Part shown: piece after piece, positions 22,887 through 34,708 of the stretch | Position numbering within the stretch: position 1 is the stretch's first letter | How the letters are laid out: the number at the start of each line of letters is the position of its first letter | From: Cyanodermella asteris | Taxonomy: Eukaryota > Ascomycota > Lecanoromycetes > Ostropales > Stictidaceae | DNA length: 50,383 nt | Direction: 5' to 3' | NCBI GenBank assembly: GCA_900618795.1 | Contig: UYJD01000018.1 | Coordinates: 178,476 to 228,858, forward strand | The notes under the pieces: generated by a model | What the model was told of the DNA's origin: nothing | Seen by the model: the letters and a program-made list of their open reading frames with translations, nothing else | Databases searched by the model: none | Translations under genes and position numbers: made by a program

Positions 22887-25209
22887 ATGGCAATCGAACC
22901 ACCCCTCTCCCAAGCAACCGGCTACGGCGTCATCATCGGCCTCGGCCTCCTCTTCGCCCTCGGCATGATCCTCACGACCTGGGTGCTGAAGCGCTACAAC
23001 AACGAAACCGTCACGTCCGAATCCTTCTCCACCGCCGGCCGCACCGTCAAGACCGGCCTCGTCGCCTCCGCCGTCGTCTCCTCCTGGACCTGGGCCGCCA
23101 CGCTCCTGCAGTCCTCCGCCGTCGCCTACAAGTACGGCGTGTCCGGCCCCTTCTGGTACGCCTCCGGCGCCACGGTGCAGGTGATCCTGTTCGCGACGCT
23201 GGCCATCGAGCTCAAGCGGCGGGCGCCCAACGCGCACACGGTCATGGAGGTGGTGCGCGCGCGCTACGGCGCCGCGGCGCACGCCGTCTTCATCGTCTTC
23301 GGGCTCATGACCAACGTGCTCGTGACGGCCATGCTGTTGACGGGCGGCAGCGCGGTCGTGACGAGCCTGACGGGCGTGAGTACGGCGGCGGCGTGTTTCT
23401 TGCTGCCCGTCGGCGTCGTGTTGTACACGCTTTTCGGCGGCATCAAGGCGACGTTTCTGACGGATTACGCGCATACCGTGGTCATTTTGATCATCATCAT
23501 CTTGTTTGCGTTTACGGCGTATGCGACGAATGAGGTCCTGGGGAGTCCGGGACGGGTGTATGATTTGTTGGTTGAGGCGGCCAAGACGCATCCGGTGGAT
23601 GGGAATGCGGAGGGGTCTTATTTGACGATGAGGAGTGTCGAGGGTGCCATATTCTTCGTCATCAACATTGTTGGAAACTTCGGTAAGTCACTGTCAAAAT
23701 CGACCCCAGATCGATTCAGGACCGCCTATTTGTCTAGCAATGGGAGATCTGGAGTGAAAATGATCGAGCCTCGAGAAGGTGCTCTCAAAGATCTGTTGAA
23801 CCATGAGCGGAGATAACTTATCCTTCAACACTGAACCATCCGGAAGTTCAATTCGGTTACTAACACAATTATCCTTCAGGCACCGTCTTCATGGACAACG
23901 GCTACTACAACAAAGCCATCGCTGCCAGCCCCGTAAACGCCCTCCCAGGCTACGTAATGGGCGGACTCTCCTGGTTCGCCATCCCCTGGCTCTGCGCCAC
24001 CATCATGGGCCTCGCCGCCCTGGCCCTCGAGTCCAATCCCGCCTTTCCCACCTTCCCACTCCGCATGGACCCATCCGACGTGTCCGCGGGTTTGGTCCTC
24101 CCATACGCGGCGGTCGGCTTGCTCGGAAAAGGCGGCGCGGCGGCAACGCTCCTGCTGGTCTTCATGGCCGTCACGAGCGCGATGAGTGCGGAGCTGATTG
24201 CGGTGAGTTCGATCTTCACGTACGATGTGTACAAGGGGTACGTGAACCCACGGGCTTCGGGGCCCATGTTGATTAAGGTGAGCCACGCTTGTGTGGTTGG
24301 GTATGCGGTTGTTTTGGCAGGGTTTAGTACGGGATTGTACTATATCGGGTAAGTCCAAGTCTCCAGTGCCCGTGTCGAACCCCTCGAATTATCCTTACTG
24401 ATGGATGCAGTATTTCCATGGGCTACCTGTACCTACTCATGGGCGTCTTGATCTCCAGCGCCGTTCTGCCCGCTAGCTTGACCCTCCTCTGGGACCGACA
24501 ATCATGGGCAGCGGCAACCTTCAGCCCGGTCCTGGGCCTCGCGTGCTCTCTCATCGGCTGGCTCATCATGGCGAAGCGCAAATCCGGCGTATTGACCGTC
24601 GACTCGACTGGCGCAAACAACCCCATGCTCGTCGGCAACGTCGTCGCGCTCCTCAGCCCCATGGTCTTCATCCCGATTCTGAGCTTTGTCTTTCCGAGCG
24701 GCCGCTACGACTGGGAGAGCATGAAGCAGATCCGCAAGGCCGACGAACAAACGACGGCGCAAGCACACAACCAGGAAGAAGACGGCGTGGCTGCGCATGA
24801 AATCGAGATCCAGCGCGAAAGTGCGGCGGAACGGGAACGTGTCGATGAAGCACACTTGGCCAAGTCGGCGAAGGTTTCGAGGTGGTTGACCGCCTTCATG
24901 ACGGTTGCGTTCCTTGTCCTGTGGCCGATGCCTATGTATGGGTCTGGGTACGTCTTCAGCCGGGGCTTCTTCACGGGCTGGGTCGTGGTGGGCATCCTGT
25001 GGTTGTTCTGCAGCGCGGCGTGTGTGGGAATCTACCCACTTTGGGAGGGCCGTAAGACGAGTTCACGAACGTTCAAGCTGATGTGGCTGGATCTCACCGG
25101 GAAGTGGAAGCCTGATAAGCAGTCGGAAGCCATGATGGTGATTCAGGGTGGGGAAGGCAGCGGCGCGATCACACCGCAAGAGAGTGTTGAAGTTAAGGAG
25201 AAGCGATGA
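22887..25209 (+). CDS. DUR3: Urea active transporter (DUR3 family, sodium:solute symporter fold)
   Basis: Three exons (22887-23682, 23880-24348, 24411-25209), with introns of 197 and 62 nt, encode 687 aa, the usual length for fungal Dur3. The start follows CCACC directly. The protein is a many-spanning SSS-family symporter: the first membrane segment is at about residues 12-34, followed by the family segments [47 protein letters not shown] and [17 protein letters not shown] (restored by removing intron 1). A hydrophilic acidic loop (about 595-625) and a charged C-terminal tail flank the last segments. Dur3 imports urea, and sometimes polyamines, across the plasma membrane with protons. GATA motifs upstream suggest nitrogen repression control. 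Codon use is strongly GC3-biased, consistent with an expressed gene. Confidence 0.93.
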
Positions 25210-28200
25210 AGCGGCGCCGAATTATTGGGTCGACCACGATTGGATTTTGAGACTTGAGTTGTAGCGCTTCAGTCGATATATGGCACCTCATTCGCCTGAT
25301 GACCTTCACTGTAACCTGCTGCATTATTGAACAGCAAGGACGTATACTCTCGTCCTGATAGGAACTTACCAGCTTCCTTACCTATGAAAACACCCGCATA
25401 CTATGCATGTGTCGAGATTATCTCGGTCGCCGCAAGGAACGCATTTCGATCCTCACACGCCTAGCTCTTCAGGCAGGTTTCAAGGGATGGATTCGCCGCC
25501 ACCTCGAAGTGTGAGTCTGGTAGCAAGGCGTAGTGCGGTAATGCCACAGATAAAAATGAAAACACATAAGGCACCTGGCTGATATCAAACACATGAGGTC
25601 AAGTCTCGATACACTTTCAAAGAGCGGTTCTTCCCAATCTCACAACCTACCCGATTGGGCAACCAGTAGCCACCTTAGCCGACCCAGCGCAGTCGCAAGC
25701 CAAACGTTTCAGCGACAAAGAAACACGAACGCCACCAATGTCATGCGAGAAATGTCACCTGTCATCTTTCCATAAATCAGCGGCCTGCTTATCACCAGCT
25801 AAGGGTTGACATGCTTAATTTAGAGTGCGTAGGGGAAAGTAACGTAGGCCCGCAGTATAGTGGAGAACGTATCTTGCACTCGTATGAGCGTGGTTCTCCG
25901 CTCATGGTATGAATGTAGTGTGGTTGGTGAAGGTCGCAGCGGCGAATGATGGCGGCATCAGGCCCGCTGAGGCGTTGTTTAGGGTGCTCCTCCGATGGTC
26001 CGTCTGAAGACAAAAGTTGCGTGTTGACGGAGTTGTTGCAGCAGATTCGTGCTACTGGCATAAAGACTTGAAAGTCCTCGGAGATTGAGGCACAGAATGT
26101 GGATCGTTGGCGACACTCCCATGAAACGGGTGTTGGTTCTCCGGCTTTGACTGCCTGCTGCACTGGAAGTGGAGTGCACGCCTTCGTGTTGCAAGCTCAA
26201 TTCACCTCTTCAGGTTGCATATGTGACTGACAGCTTGAGTCAGCTACAGCGCTCACGATAGTAACTCATTATGATACATGGTTCGATGCGATCACAGCAC
26301 AACGCTATCGAGGCGGCGATGGAGCTGCGAGACCAGGCCCTTGCATATACATTGTCCGTAGCCAAACGGAGGGCACCCAACAGCGAATCTATGTGGCACA
26401 GCAACGCTTGGACGCTAGGTGGATTACACAACCCGGATTGCCGTTGGTGAGGGCGACATTGAGCCGTAAATGGTTCCTCAGGGTGCACTCCGAACCTTGA
26501 ATGCGCCCATGAGCTGTTGAAGGATTGTAGTCCACTCAGTATCACCATCCCTGTATGTCGCCGGCCTGTCGTGATAAGAGCGATCCCAGCGGCAGATTCG
26601 GCAGGCTCGCACAGCGGGCCGACCTGTGAAAGTGCTCATAATTCTGCCTCGGATGACAGTGAACCGCTACTGCACTGTTCCATGTCCATTGTCCGTCGTC
26701 TCACTCTGACAAGTACCCAGGCGGGTTGTCCGAGCGGCATATGTGCGTAAGCAGGCGCAAAGCCAGCAGCGGCGGAGAGAATTCACGGCGACTGCGCATC
26801 GTCGCACACCGCTTGTTACAGCAGGTGAACTCTCAATGCCATTGCCAAGCTGAACAGGCTTGAGTTGTTCGCGGTGGCGACTTGCTGACGGTGGCAGAAC
26901 ACCAAGAGCTATGGTCGGCGGAGGTTCCGGGGGTTGGTCTGGAGAAGAAACCAAGGTAGCATCCTTCAAGCAACCCGGATTGATACTTATTGTCGCCTGT
27001 TCCGGCTCGTGGATGGCGCTTTCGACTCGTCGTACCTTAGTTTCAAGCAGCCGACAGCGGGTGGGTCTGTGCATGGACAGTGAAACGAGCGGTCCAGCGG
27101 CTGGCCCGTCGAGCAGCCGCAGGCGTAGGCTCGCCCTCCAACACCTCGACGGTCCTCAGACGCCGCATTGATGCATTTAGCGCGCAGCAGCATCTGAATG
27201 CCCAAAGCGTCAAAGGAGGCCTCGCAGTGACGCAGACTCTCGCCGTTTCTCGGGCGAGAAAGAAGGTCGCCAAAATTCATCAACACTCAATCTGCCAATC
27301 ACGTGAGATCCCACGTGCGTAGGACGTGTCTCTGATCCTTCCTTCGCACACTCGACGGACATGCAGGTCTAGTGGACTCGTGGCAAGCGTTCAGATGCCG
27401 ACGGGAAAGGGCGTGCGAAGCGTGCGACACATGGCAAACGCACAAAGTGAGAAAACGTGCTGACGGGGCAAAAAGGGGGATGGGCTTGGACGGCGATTCG
27501 TGTATGGCGCCTGTGCGACTGGGGACGATACTTCAGAGCGGGGTCGACATGCATACTGGATCATCAAGGGATCTGTGGACCGTGATGGTCGTCCTTTAGT
27601 CACTCACCCCATTGTCGTAGGATTATTGTACCAGGTTTTGTGCTCATATCGTGGTCGCGGTTCAAGGGACCGCCTGCCAGAGCGGGCTCAGCCAAGTGTT
27701 AGTAAAAGAGTTTGGGCATGTGCTTCGTCAGCCTGATGGCTTGAACACGGCTGGACATTGACCATGCAAAGCAGGAGATATGTATCCCAGCTTCAGTATG
27801 TGCGCTGTAAACGTCACCTTGCCTTGCCGTGTGAAGAGACGGGTCTCGAGGCGAGGACGATCTTGTTCGAAAGCGTCGGGATTAACGTTTCCAGCTCCAA
27901 TCAGCCCTTGTCAGTGACAGTCCAGTAGCACCATGCATGCTGACGTCCGCCGGGAAGCTTCAGTAAGCACGAAGATGACCGTCGCTGAGCTGGGTGACCC
28001 TGGAGTGGAGCATGCGGTAGCAAAGTGACTCGATGAATTGTCGATCAGCAATAACGGAATCAACACGCTTGCAGCAGACTAGTGCAGGCTGTGGATGAGC
28101 TGAATCGACAAGACAACGACAACCCATGTCGTCACATAATTGGAGGGGCGACTGGTGGAGCTCTGGCTCCGAGTGTGCCAGGTTTCCGTGTTGAAGCTTG

Positions 28201-29299
28201 GTTGCCGTGATTGCTTGAAAGGGAGAGACGATGGAGGAAGAAGATTGAACTGACCCGCCAGGCTGTGCAAATTATAGTCCTGGGTTAGACTTGCAGAAGA
28301 CGAATCCTGAGGACCTATCGTCCATCCTCCTCGTGATCCTGTTCATGCTTGAGCAGTGCCGAAATGGCCATGTTTGGGATGTGGCCGAGCCAGGGAACAT
28401 GGGCAGCCGGGGTAGTTTCTAACAGGGGCCCGGCCCGCTAAGCGCCTTCTAAAGTCAGCTAAGCCGGCCCTCTGCTGCACCTGTAGCAGGACCTGACTAG
28501 CGGCACCATGGAGATGGCGAGTCGTCCGGCTGACACTTTAGTCATCCCTTATCGAAAGGCTTAAACAGGCAGGCTGATAGCGATAGTGTAGTGGTCGATG
28601 GCTTCGGACCTCAAAGCAACGTCTCATGATGCTGCTGACTGGATCCATAGCCGTTCGGGCGCCGATCTGCGGATAAGCAAAAAGTTGACAACTGGAAGAA
28701 GTCGACAAGCAGCCTGGTCAGCCTTCGAGTCGAGGTTGCAACACTGTGATGGGGAGCCAGTAGAGTAGCGCTGGAGTGGGGCATCCGGTCTGCCGTCACG
28801 ATCAGCAGGCCGTATTGCTACTCAGGGAGAGCGATCCCTCCTGTTCAAGGGCGCGAACCACCACCCTGCCGGCCAAAGGTTCTGCCAGGGTCGCAGTTGA
28901 GAGACCTGGCCCCGCTGGTTGTTCTCGGGGCAGCAGCTGGTTGTGCCAGGGCGCGAGTAGCGCCGTTGGTCGACAGTCGACGTCGTTGTGGGAGCTGCAG
29001 AACAGTCGAGTACGTGTTGACGAATTATCTGAGGTGATGAGGTGGGCTGTCTGAGCTGCATCTTGGGACGAGGTTGGCGATTGAGGGGACGAGGTTCCTG
29101 CAATGGTAGTCTACTGTATATCAGCTTCGAAGCAACCGCAGCAGAACAGGCAGAGTAGTGAACGAGCCTCGAGACGACAGCCGGTGGTAAGATTTAGGAT
29201 GGATGGGACCTGGAGGTAGCTGAGTGACGATGAGGGTGGAGAGTGGGTTTCCCGTTTCCCGGTTGCAGCGCGCCAACGGTCAAACCTGAGCTCGCTAAG
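25210..29299. other. 4-kb region without a recognisable gene
   Basis: Every open frame in this stretch is shorter than about 140 codons, overlaps frames on the other strand and matches no family I know. No intron-linked set of exons could be assembled. It includes the distal promoter of the G-alpha gene. A long non-coding RNA or a species-specific gene cannot be ruled out from sequence alone. Confidence 0.5.
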
Positions 29300-30164
29300 C
29301 TGCCTTTATTGGCCCTCCACCACTACGCTGTCGTCGACGACAAGACTGACGATCGTCTCTCTTAAGCTGCTCGCATCGCAGCCTCTTCTTTGCCACCTTT
29401 TCGCCCTCGTCAGCCCTCCGGAGCTGCTGCTGCTGCTGCTGCTGTCGTTCTTCGTCCTTCTGGAGCACGCAAAGCCAGCCCTTCGGCCTCCCTGTCTCAT
29501 CGTCCGTCTCAGCGACGCACGAGGCGCTTTTTCCACGTCCACCTGCATTCTGCGCTCTGCACCAGCCGAGACACCGTCAGAAGCAAATCGACCAGGGTGC
29601 CCATCTTTACTGCTCGGCGCAGCTGCTCTGCACGTTCTGCATTCTGCAGACGTATTGCGGTTTCGTGGAATCTGTGGAATCGATCCCGTACCGCCATAGA
29701 AGATAAATTCGGGTCAGTGCCTCTCCAATCTGATATCGTACTAGACTATCAGAACATCGCCTTCTGAGACTTCGCCTGCTCACACTCGCAGACGTCGCAC
29801 CAGCTCGCACGGCAGGTAACAAAGCCAGCGCTTGAGCCTCCGCGACGCCATCCTGAAACAGGCTCCACTTAACTGTCTCCCGCTGCTGCACTAGACATCC
29901 TCGTCGAATTACAGTCCGCTCTCCTTCTCTTCCACGCGAGCCTTTCCTCAGCCATCCCTTCCCCGGCAATTGCGCCCTCGAATCTCTCCCCTGACTCGCC
30001 CGACGCCTGTCCGTCCGCCGTATCCGTGCGTGCGCCTCCACGCGACACAGCGCCAGCCGTCTGTTCTACTCTGCCTGCTCTGCTCTGCGCAACCACCCCG
30101 GCCAGCTGGCCCTTTATTCTCGCCTGCGAGCTGCTTCTGCTCGGTTCCACACCACCCGTCTGCT
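29300..30164 (+). promoter_or_regulatory. Probable long 5' leader of the G-alpha gene
   Basis: This pyrimidine-rich stretch contains no ATG on the plus strand; the last one upstream is at 29230. Loss of ATG over more than 900 nt is what selection against upstream start codons in a long mRNA leader would produce. It also contains a (CTG)7 tract. No transcription start can be fixed by eye. Confidence 0.55.
29424..29444 (+). repeat. (CTG)7 microsatellite in the G-alpha leader
   Basis: Seven CTG units are preceded by GAG. In an RNA they could form a short CUG hairpin. The tract is short and may simply be neutral. Confidence 0.85.
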
Positions 30165-31404
30165 ATGATGTGCTTCAAGTTCGGCAGTTCGACAAAGTTC
30201 CAGGGGACGACGGAGGAGTACAAGAAAAATGCCGAGATCGACAAGATGATAAGGCGGGACAAGAAGGCCATGGACAGAAATGTCAAGATCCTGCTGCTCG
30301 GTACGCATCGTGACATGTAGACTCGAAGCGCTCCTACTGACGATCCCGCAGGTGCTGGAGAGTCTGGCAAGTCCACAATCCTCAAGCAGATGCGGCTGAT
30401 TTACACCAATGGTTTCGGTGAGCAAGAGCGCAAGGAGATAAGACAGGTCATCTTCTCCAACATGGTCGTCGCTTTCAAGATTATTCGCGAAGAGATGATC
30501 GACATGGGCTTGAAGTACGAGAAGCCAACGACAGAGGTGCGTTACAAGTCCGACTTTTTTTGCTGCATGCGGCAGCTCATCTTTCGCAGGAATCCGCAAC
30601 GCTCATCAGCGCAGCCGAGGACATTGGCATCAACGACGTCTTCCCCGTCAAGTACTTACCTGCCATGAAGGCCATGTGGAACGACCCCTCCGTGCAGCTG
30701 GCCATCAAACGCGGCAACGAATTTGCCTTGCACGACAACATGAAGTACTATTACGAAAACATCGAACGGCTATTCGCTCGCGACTACCTACCCAACGACC
30801 AAGATGTTTTGCGCTCCAGGTTACGAACGCTCGGTATCACAGAGACCGTCTTCGAGCTTCAGTCGTTGACCTATCACATGTTCGATGTCGGCGGACAGCG
30901 CTCGGAACGGAAGAAGTGGGTACATTGCTTCGAAGGTGTCCACTGTCTCCTTTTCGTCGCCGCACTCAGCGGCTACGATCAGTGTCTGGTCGAGGACAAG
31001 ACTGCGGTAAGTCGTGCCGCTTGCATGCTGTGATGGCGTAGTCTACTGACGTACTTTTGCAGAACCAAATGCAGGAGGCCTTGATGTTGTTCGAGTCCAT
31101 TCTTGCACTCCCGTGGTTCAAGCGATCCTCGATCATCCTTTTCCTCAACAAGATCGACTTGTTCAAGGAGAAACTCGCCAGCAGTCCGATTCGCGACTAC
31201 TTCCCCGACTTTGCCGCAGAAGACACGGACTACGAGGCTGCCAAGCAGTATTTTGCAAAGAAGTTCCGAAACCTGAACCGAAATCCGGACCGAGAGATCT
31301 ACGTGCACTACACGAACGCGACCGATACGAATCTGCTTCGAATCACAATGGCCAGCGTGCAAGACACGATCATTCAGAACAACCTGAACAAGTATATACT
31401 ATGA
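30165..31404 (+). CDS. Heterotrimeric G protein alpha subunit, fungal group II (GNA-2-like)
   Basis: Four exons (30165-30300, 30352-30536, 30590-31006, 31063-31404), with introns of 51, 53 and 56 nt, encode 359 aa. All GTPase motifs are present: P-loop GAGESGKST from residue 46, switch I LRTLGITET, switch II DVGGQRSERKKW, base-recognition NKID and TNATDT. The first codons read ATG ATG TGC TTC, so translation may begin at either ATG. The N-terminus has MCF and no Gly at position 2, so it should be palmitoylated but not N-myristoylated. The C-terminal end NKYIL has no pertussis-toxin cysteine. These traits match Neurospora GNA-2/Magnaporthe MagC-type subunits rather than GNA-1 or GNA-3. It would couple a GPCR to cAMP or MAPK signalling at the plasma membrane. 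Confidence 0.95.
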
Positions 31405-31556
31405 TATGCGTCCCGAACACGTCAGCAGGTAGCCTCGCTTTCATGCATCGAGTTTCGGCGTCTGTTCTGTCGTGACCAGTCAACGTCATGTTTTGTTCGA
31501 TATCATTCCCCAAAACTCGATGTACGTCAGTGTCGGTTGCTTTGCTGCTGTTCAGG

Positions 31557-31695
31557 CGCGTCCCCGGCCGGTCGGACAGGTGGTAACCGGTGGCAGGTAC
31601 ATTCTCAAAGGCGCTGTCTAGTCTGTGACCCTGCATCATCCTCTGTCGTCCTCTGCGGCACTTGCCACATGGTACGCCTGCCGGCCGGGGACGCG
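31557..31695. repeat. 15-bp perfect inverted repeat with longer imperfect arms, 3' of the G-alpha gene
   Basis: CGCGTCCCCGGCCGG (31557-31571) and its exact complement (31681-31695) bracket 109 bp. Pairing continues inward imperfectly for about 20 bp, through CAGG and GTGGCA blocks. The left arm begins 153 bp past the stop codon. It could form a hairpin in the mRNA 3' end, or be a small foldback element. Confidence 0.7.
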
Positions 31696-32577
31696 GAAGA
31701 AGATGATTGGGTCGCAGCACGCCTTGCATCACCCATCACGTCTTTGACGCTGTATACCTACACTTCTGCTCGGCACCTCCCACAGACGTGAGCCACAGTA
31801 CGACCGGCCAGTTTCGGGAGAGACATTTTCTGACCTGTTACAGGCTTTTGGGCGCTTGAAAATGTCATCCTGCATACGAACATTGACAGTACGACGAGCT
31901 TGAAAAAGAGCTCCGAGCTCGATCGAGCTAAAAGGCATCTACCGCATCGCCCGCGCGGCGTATTTGAAACGATTTGGAACGACAGCTAGCCGGGATGAAC
32001 GGCGTGACACGCAGCTAATGGAGTTTGAGGAATTCAACAGCATGATTGAATAAGACAAATTTGTCGTGAGCATGGACTGGGTCATCGCACGCATGGTAGA
32101 TGGCGTGGAGAGTTGCGCTTGCGATAGCGTGAGGGGATGCTGGCTTAACGAATTACGGACTCTTATTTGCTTTTTTTGTGCTCACGGTTGGCATTTCTCT
32201 CCAGACCCTGGTGCTTTTCCGCTGCAATTCGTCGCTCAAGGAAAGCATGCTTCATACAAACTCTCTTATCTGATCTCTTTTGTGTCATGGCGACTGAAGC
32301 ATGTGCACGTTTTGACGTCTGAAGGAGTGCTCGGTCGCTGGTCTGATGTGCGGGAAGCTCCAAGTCGAAAGCTCCCGACGACACAGAACAGGACTAGGAG
32401 AAGGAAGATCGGAGGTTGCGAGCCTACGTCGAATTTGTTGAAATGTACAATGTCGCAAAACCGGCCAGGTTCAAGAGAAGCCATTTCGCACCTTGACAAC
32501 ACGCATGTCTATGCTGGTTCTATCATATGTGTATGCAAGCTGCTGTTGAAAGTTCTTCGAAACGTATCTCTCTTCAT

Positions 32578-33358
32578 GTCTGTAAGAGTCCGTTTCCCGT
32601 CCCGTCTCGACTACACCACCCCTTCATTCAGCGTCACACGAGCCCCAAAACCCGTTCCAGCCACGTCACGCACTCACAAAGAAAGTGTCCGTCAGCGGCT
32701 CATTCGTGCAACTCTGAAACAGTGTCTGGTCCAACTTAGGCACCCCGAGTCGCCGCAGATATTCTGGATCGATGCAATATCTATCAATCAAGCTGATGTT
32801 ACGGAGCGAAATCGTCAGGTTAAGCGCATGGGAGAGATATTTTACGAGGCTTCAGTCGTCACTTGTTATTTGGAAGACACCGATATAGTCGACTCTCTAG
32901 GGTGCTTGGCAGTTTTCGCCATACCAAAAAAAAAAAAAAAGCAAAAAAAGCTACGTCGACAACGTAAGCAGCAAAAAACTTGGTGAGATTGAACTTGAAA
33001 GAATTTGCGCTGGGCTGCGTTGTGAAACAAAGTCTGCGGCTCTGCTGAGCTGAAACTCTCTGACATGGCTCTTGTTACACCGACCAGGACAAGGGACTCA
33101 TCCGTAAACGAGAACGAGAATTTCAAAAGCGGCAGATCATTCCGACAGTGACTCGCCAAGTGCTTCGGCCAGGTTATTTGACGTCGCGGTGCCGATGCTG
33201 TATACAGACAAGTTGAGCTCTTTCGCGGCCGGAAAGCTAGAGTCATTGCCAAACAGCCATCCAATTCCCTTACCCAGCACCTATGGACTTCTTTCTCTGG
33301 AAATCGACCAGCCGCCCATGCAAGAGTACACTCAGATATGGGACAGCGCAGTTGAGTA
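32578..33358 (+). pseudogene. HET-domain gene remnant
   Basis: A core piece of the HET domain is readable at about 32689-32905, with FWIDAISINQ, ERNRQVKRMGEIFY and EASVV. This is the central part of the domain that starts the incompatibility reaction in filamentous ascomycetes. The usual YxALSYVWG opening is not found before it. Downstream, A-rich tracts (around 32926-32950) are followed by scattered protein-like stretches up to 33358 in more than one frame. The gene looks decayed with several breaks, so I treat it as a remnant and do not propose a product. Two more intact HET genes lie within 16 kb. Confidence 0.65.
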
Positions 33359-33518
33359 GTAGATGGCATGGTAGATGAGTATGTTTCGATAGGGAAACTC
33401 CAATCATTGCTGTCATGACCTCCATTCGCCGGTCGATCTGTTGAGTCGTTTCCTGAAATATTCCACCACAAGCAGGACAGTCAGACCGACAATCATTAGC
33501 TCCAGGTAGGATCTAGGC

Positions 33519-34337
33519 CTATGTGGGTAATGTTTCCATAGTATCCCGCACGCCCTGCCACAGAGCACTCAAAATCTTCCGAAGCTTTGGAACCTCCGGC
33601 CATATCAGCGTAACCACCACAGCTACGAAGATCAAGAACGTCAGCAGATGGAGCACAACTACCAAGTCCATATGGATCCATAGCCGGGACAAGCTCTGTC
33701 GAAGCCTCCAGCCCACACTGCTATCTGCTCTCCGCTCTGACGAATGACAGTGAGCCGGCGGTGGAGACGGCGCCCTCTCGCGTCGCAACTTTTTCCAGCT
33801 CACGCTGCGAACGTTGCGCTCCCAGGCTCTGTTCTGTGGCCAGAAGCTACTGGTTTGGAGATTGGGAGGTGAATCGCCGCAGGTCCAATGCTTCTGCGAG
33901 TTGAGGTGTCGTCTGTGCCGACCGAGTCGCGATTCGCCTCTGATGTGTTCCGGTGGTGTGAGGTGGCTGTTTGGCGACCTCTTCCGCTCGCGGTTGGCGT
34001 CGAACTTGAAGATGTTCATCCCTCGTGGCTCATGCGACTTTTCGTCCGACCTCCTGCTCGGCTCTCTGAGGGTAGGCCATTGATAGCTAGACGTAATGTT
34101 GTCGGCGGCGAGCAGAGGCCATGGTTTAGGTGGGTCGGCGTATCCGAGGGGCCAGCCTGTGTGATCTGGATTCGACGACTGTCGATAAGAGTTCTTTGCA
34201 GAGCTCAATCTTTGGGACCGTATCGGATGACTTCCGCTGAGGCGCTCTGAACTGTATGCGCTGCCACTTTGTATCCTTGAGGTGTCCGTTTCGCTCAGAG
34301 AGGGCTCGGCTACTACCCGTCCAGATCTCAAATTCAT
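33519..34337 (-). CDS. Hypothetical protein with one C-terminal membrane segment
   Basis: An uninterrupted frame of 272 aa starts at ATG 34337 (MNLRSGRVVAEPS). Residues 1-215 are hydrophilic, rich in Ser, Arg and Pro and probably disordered. One strongly hydrophobic segment (about 223-245) follows, with a short tail after it, which suggests a tail-anchored or single-pass membrane protein. I recognise no family. It lies between the HET remnant and the SDR-like gene. Its length without a stop and its clear membrane segment support coding, but no splice sites or homologues confirm it. Confidence 0.5.
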   Translation of the reverse strand: MNLRSGRVVAEPSLSETDTSRIQSGSAYSSERLSGSHPIRSQRLSSAKNSYRQSSNPDHTGWPLGYADPPKPWPLLAADNITSSYQWPTLREPSRRSDEKSHEPRGMNIFKFDANRERKRSPNSHLTPPEHIRGESRLGRHRRHLNSQKHWTCGDSPPNLQTSSFWPQNRAWERNVRSVSWKKLRRERAPSPPPAHCHSSERRADSSVGWRLRQSLSRLWIHMDLVVVLHLLTFLIFVAVVVTLIWPEVPKLRKILSALWQGVRDTMETLPT

Positions 34338-34708
34338 CGTGAATATTACGAGCTAGGTAGCTCGGGTCGAAATGTTTCTGCGTCACATTAGTATCGTATG
34401 CGATCGAGGACCTCGAATTCGGATCTATCGATCAGTTGAGACGCAACCACATCTTTCTTTGAGCTAGATGATCCGAACAAAAGAGAATCTATAACGGCTG
34501 TTTGCGGCCAACGCCCGTGGTCTGGCTTTGTATCGAGCTCTCATCATAGCAACCTGTCCTTGGAGGATCAAAGGAATTTGTTGCGATCATGTCGAACATT
34601 CATTTCGAGCTATAGTATGCAACAGGTTGTGTCTTGTCATATAGGGACTGTCAACGGGCACATTGTCCTGTTTATGTCAGCACGCAAACCGGACATCAAG
34701 GGATGAAC

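Noticed and set aside
22740-23591. Minus-strand frame of 283 codons rich in Arg, Gly and Asp
   Set aside because: It is the antisense of DUR3 exon 1 and its repeat leader; the length comes from strong GC3 bias, not from coding.
23683-23879. Read-through of DUR3 exon 1 into the following sequence
   Set aside because: This is a 197-nt intron: removing it restores the family segment [16 protein letters not shown] in frame.
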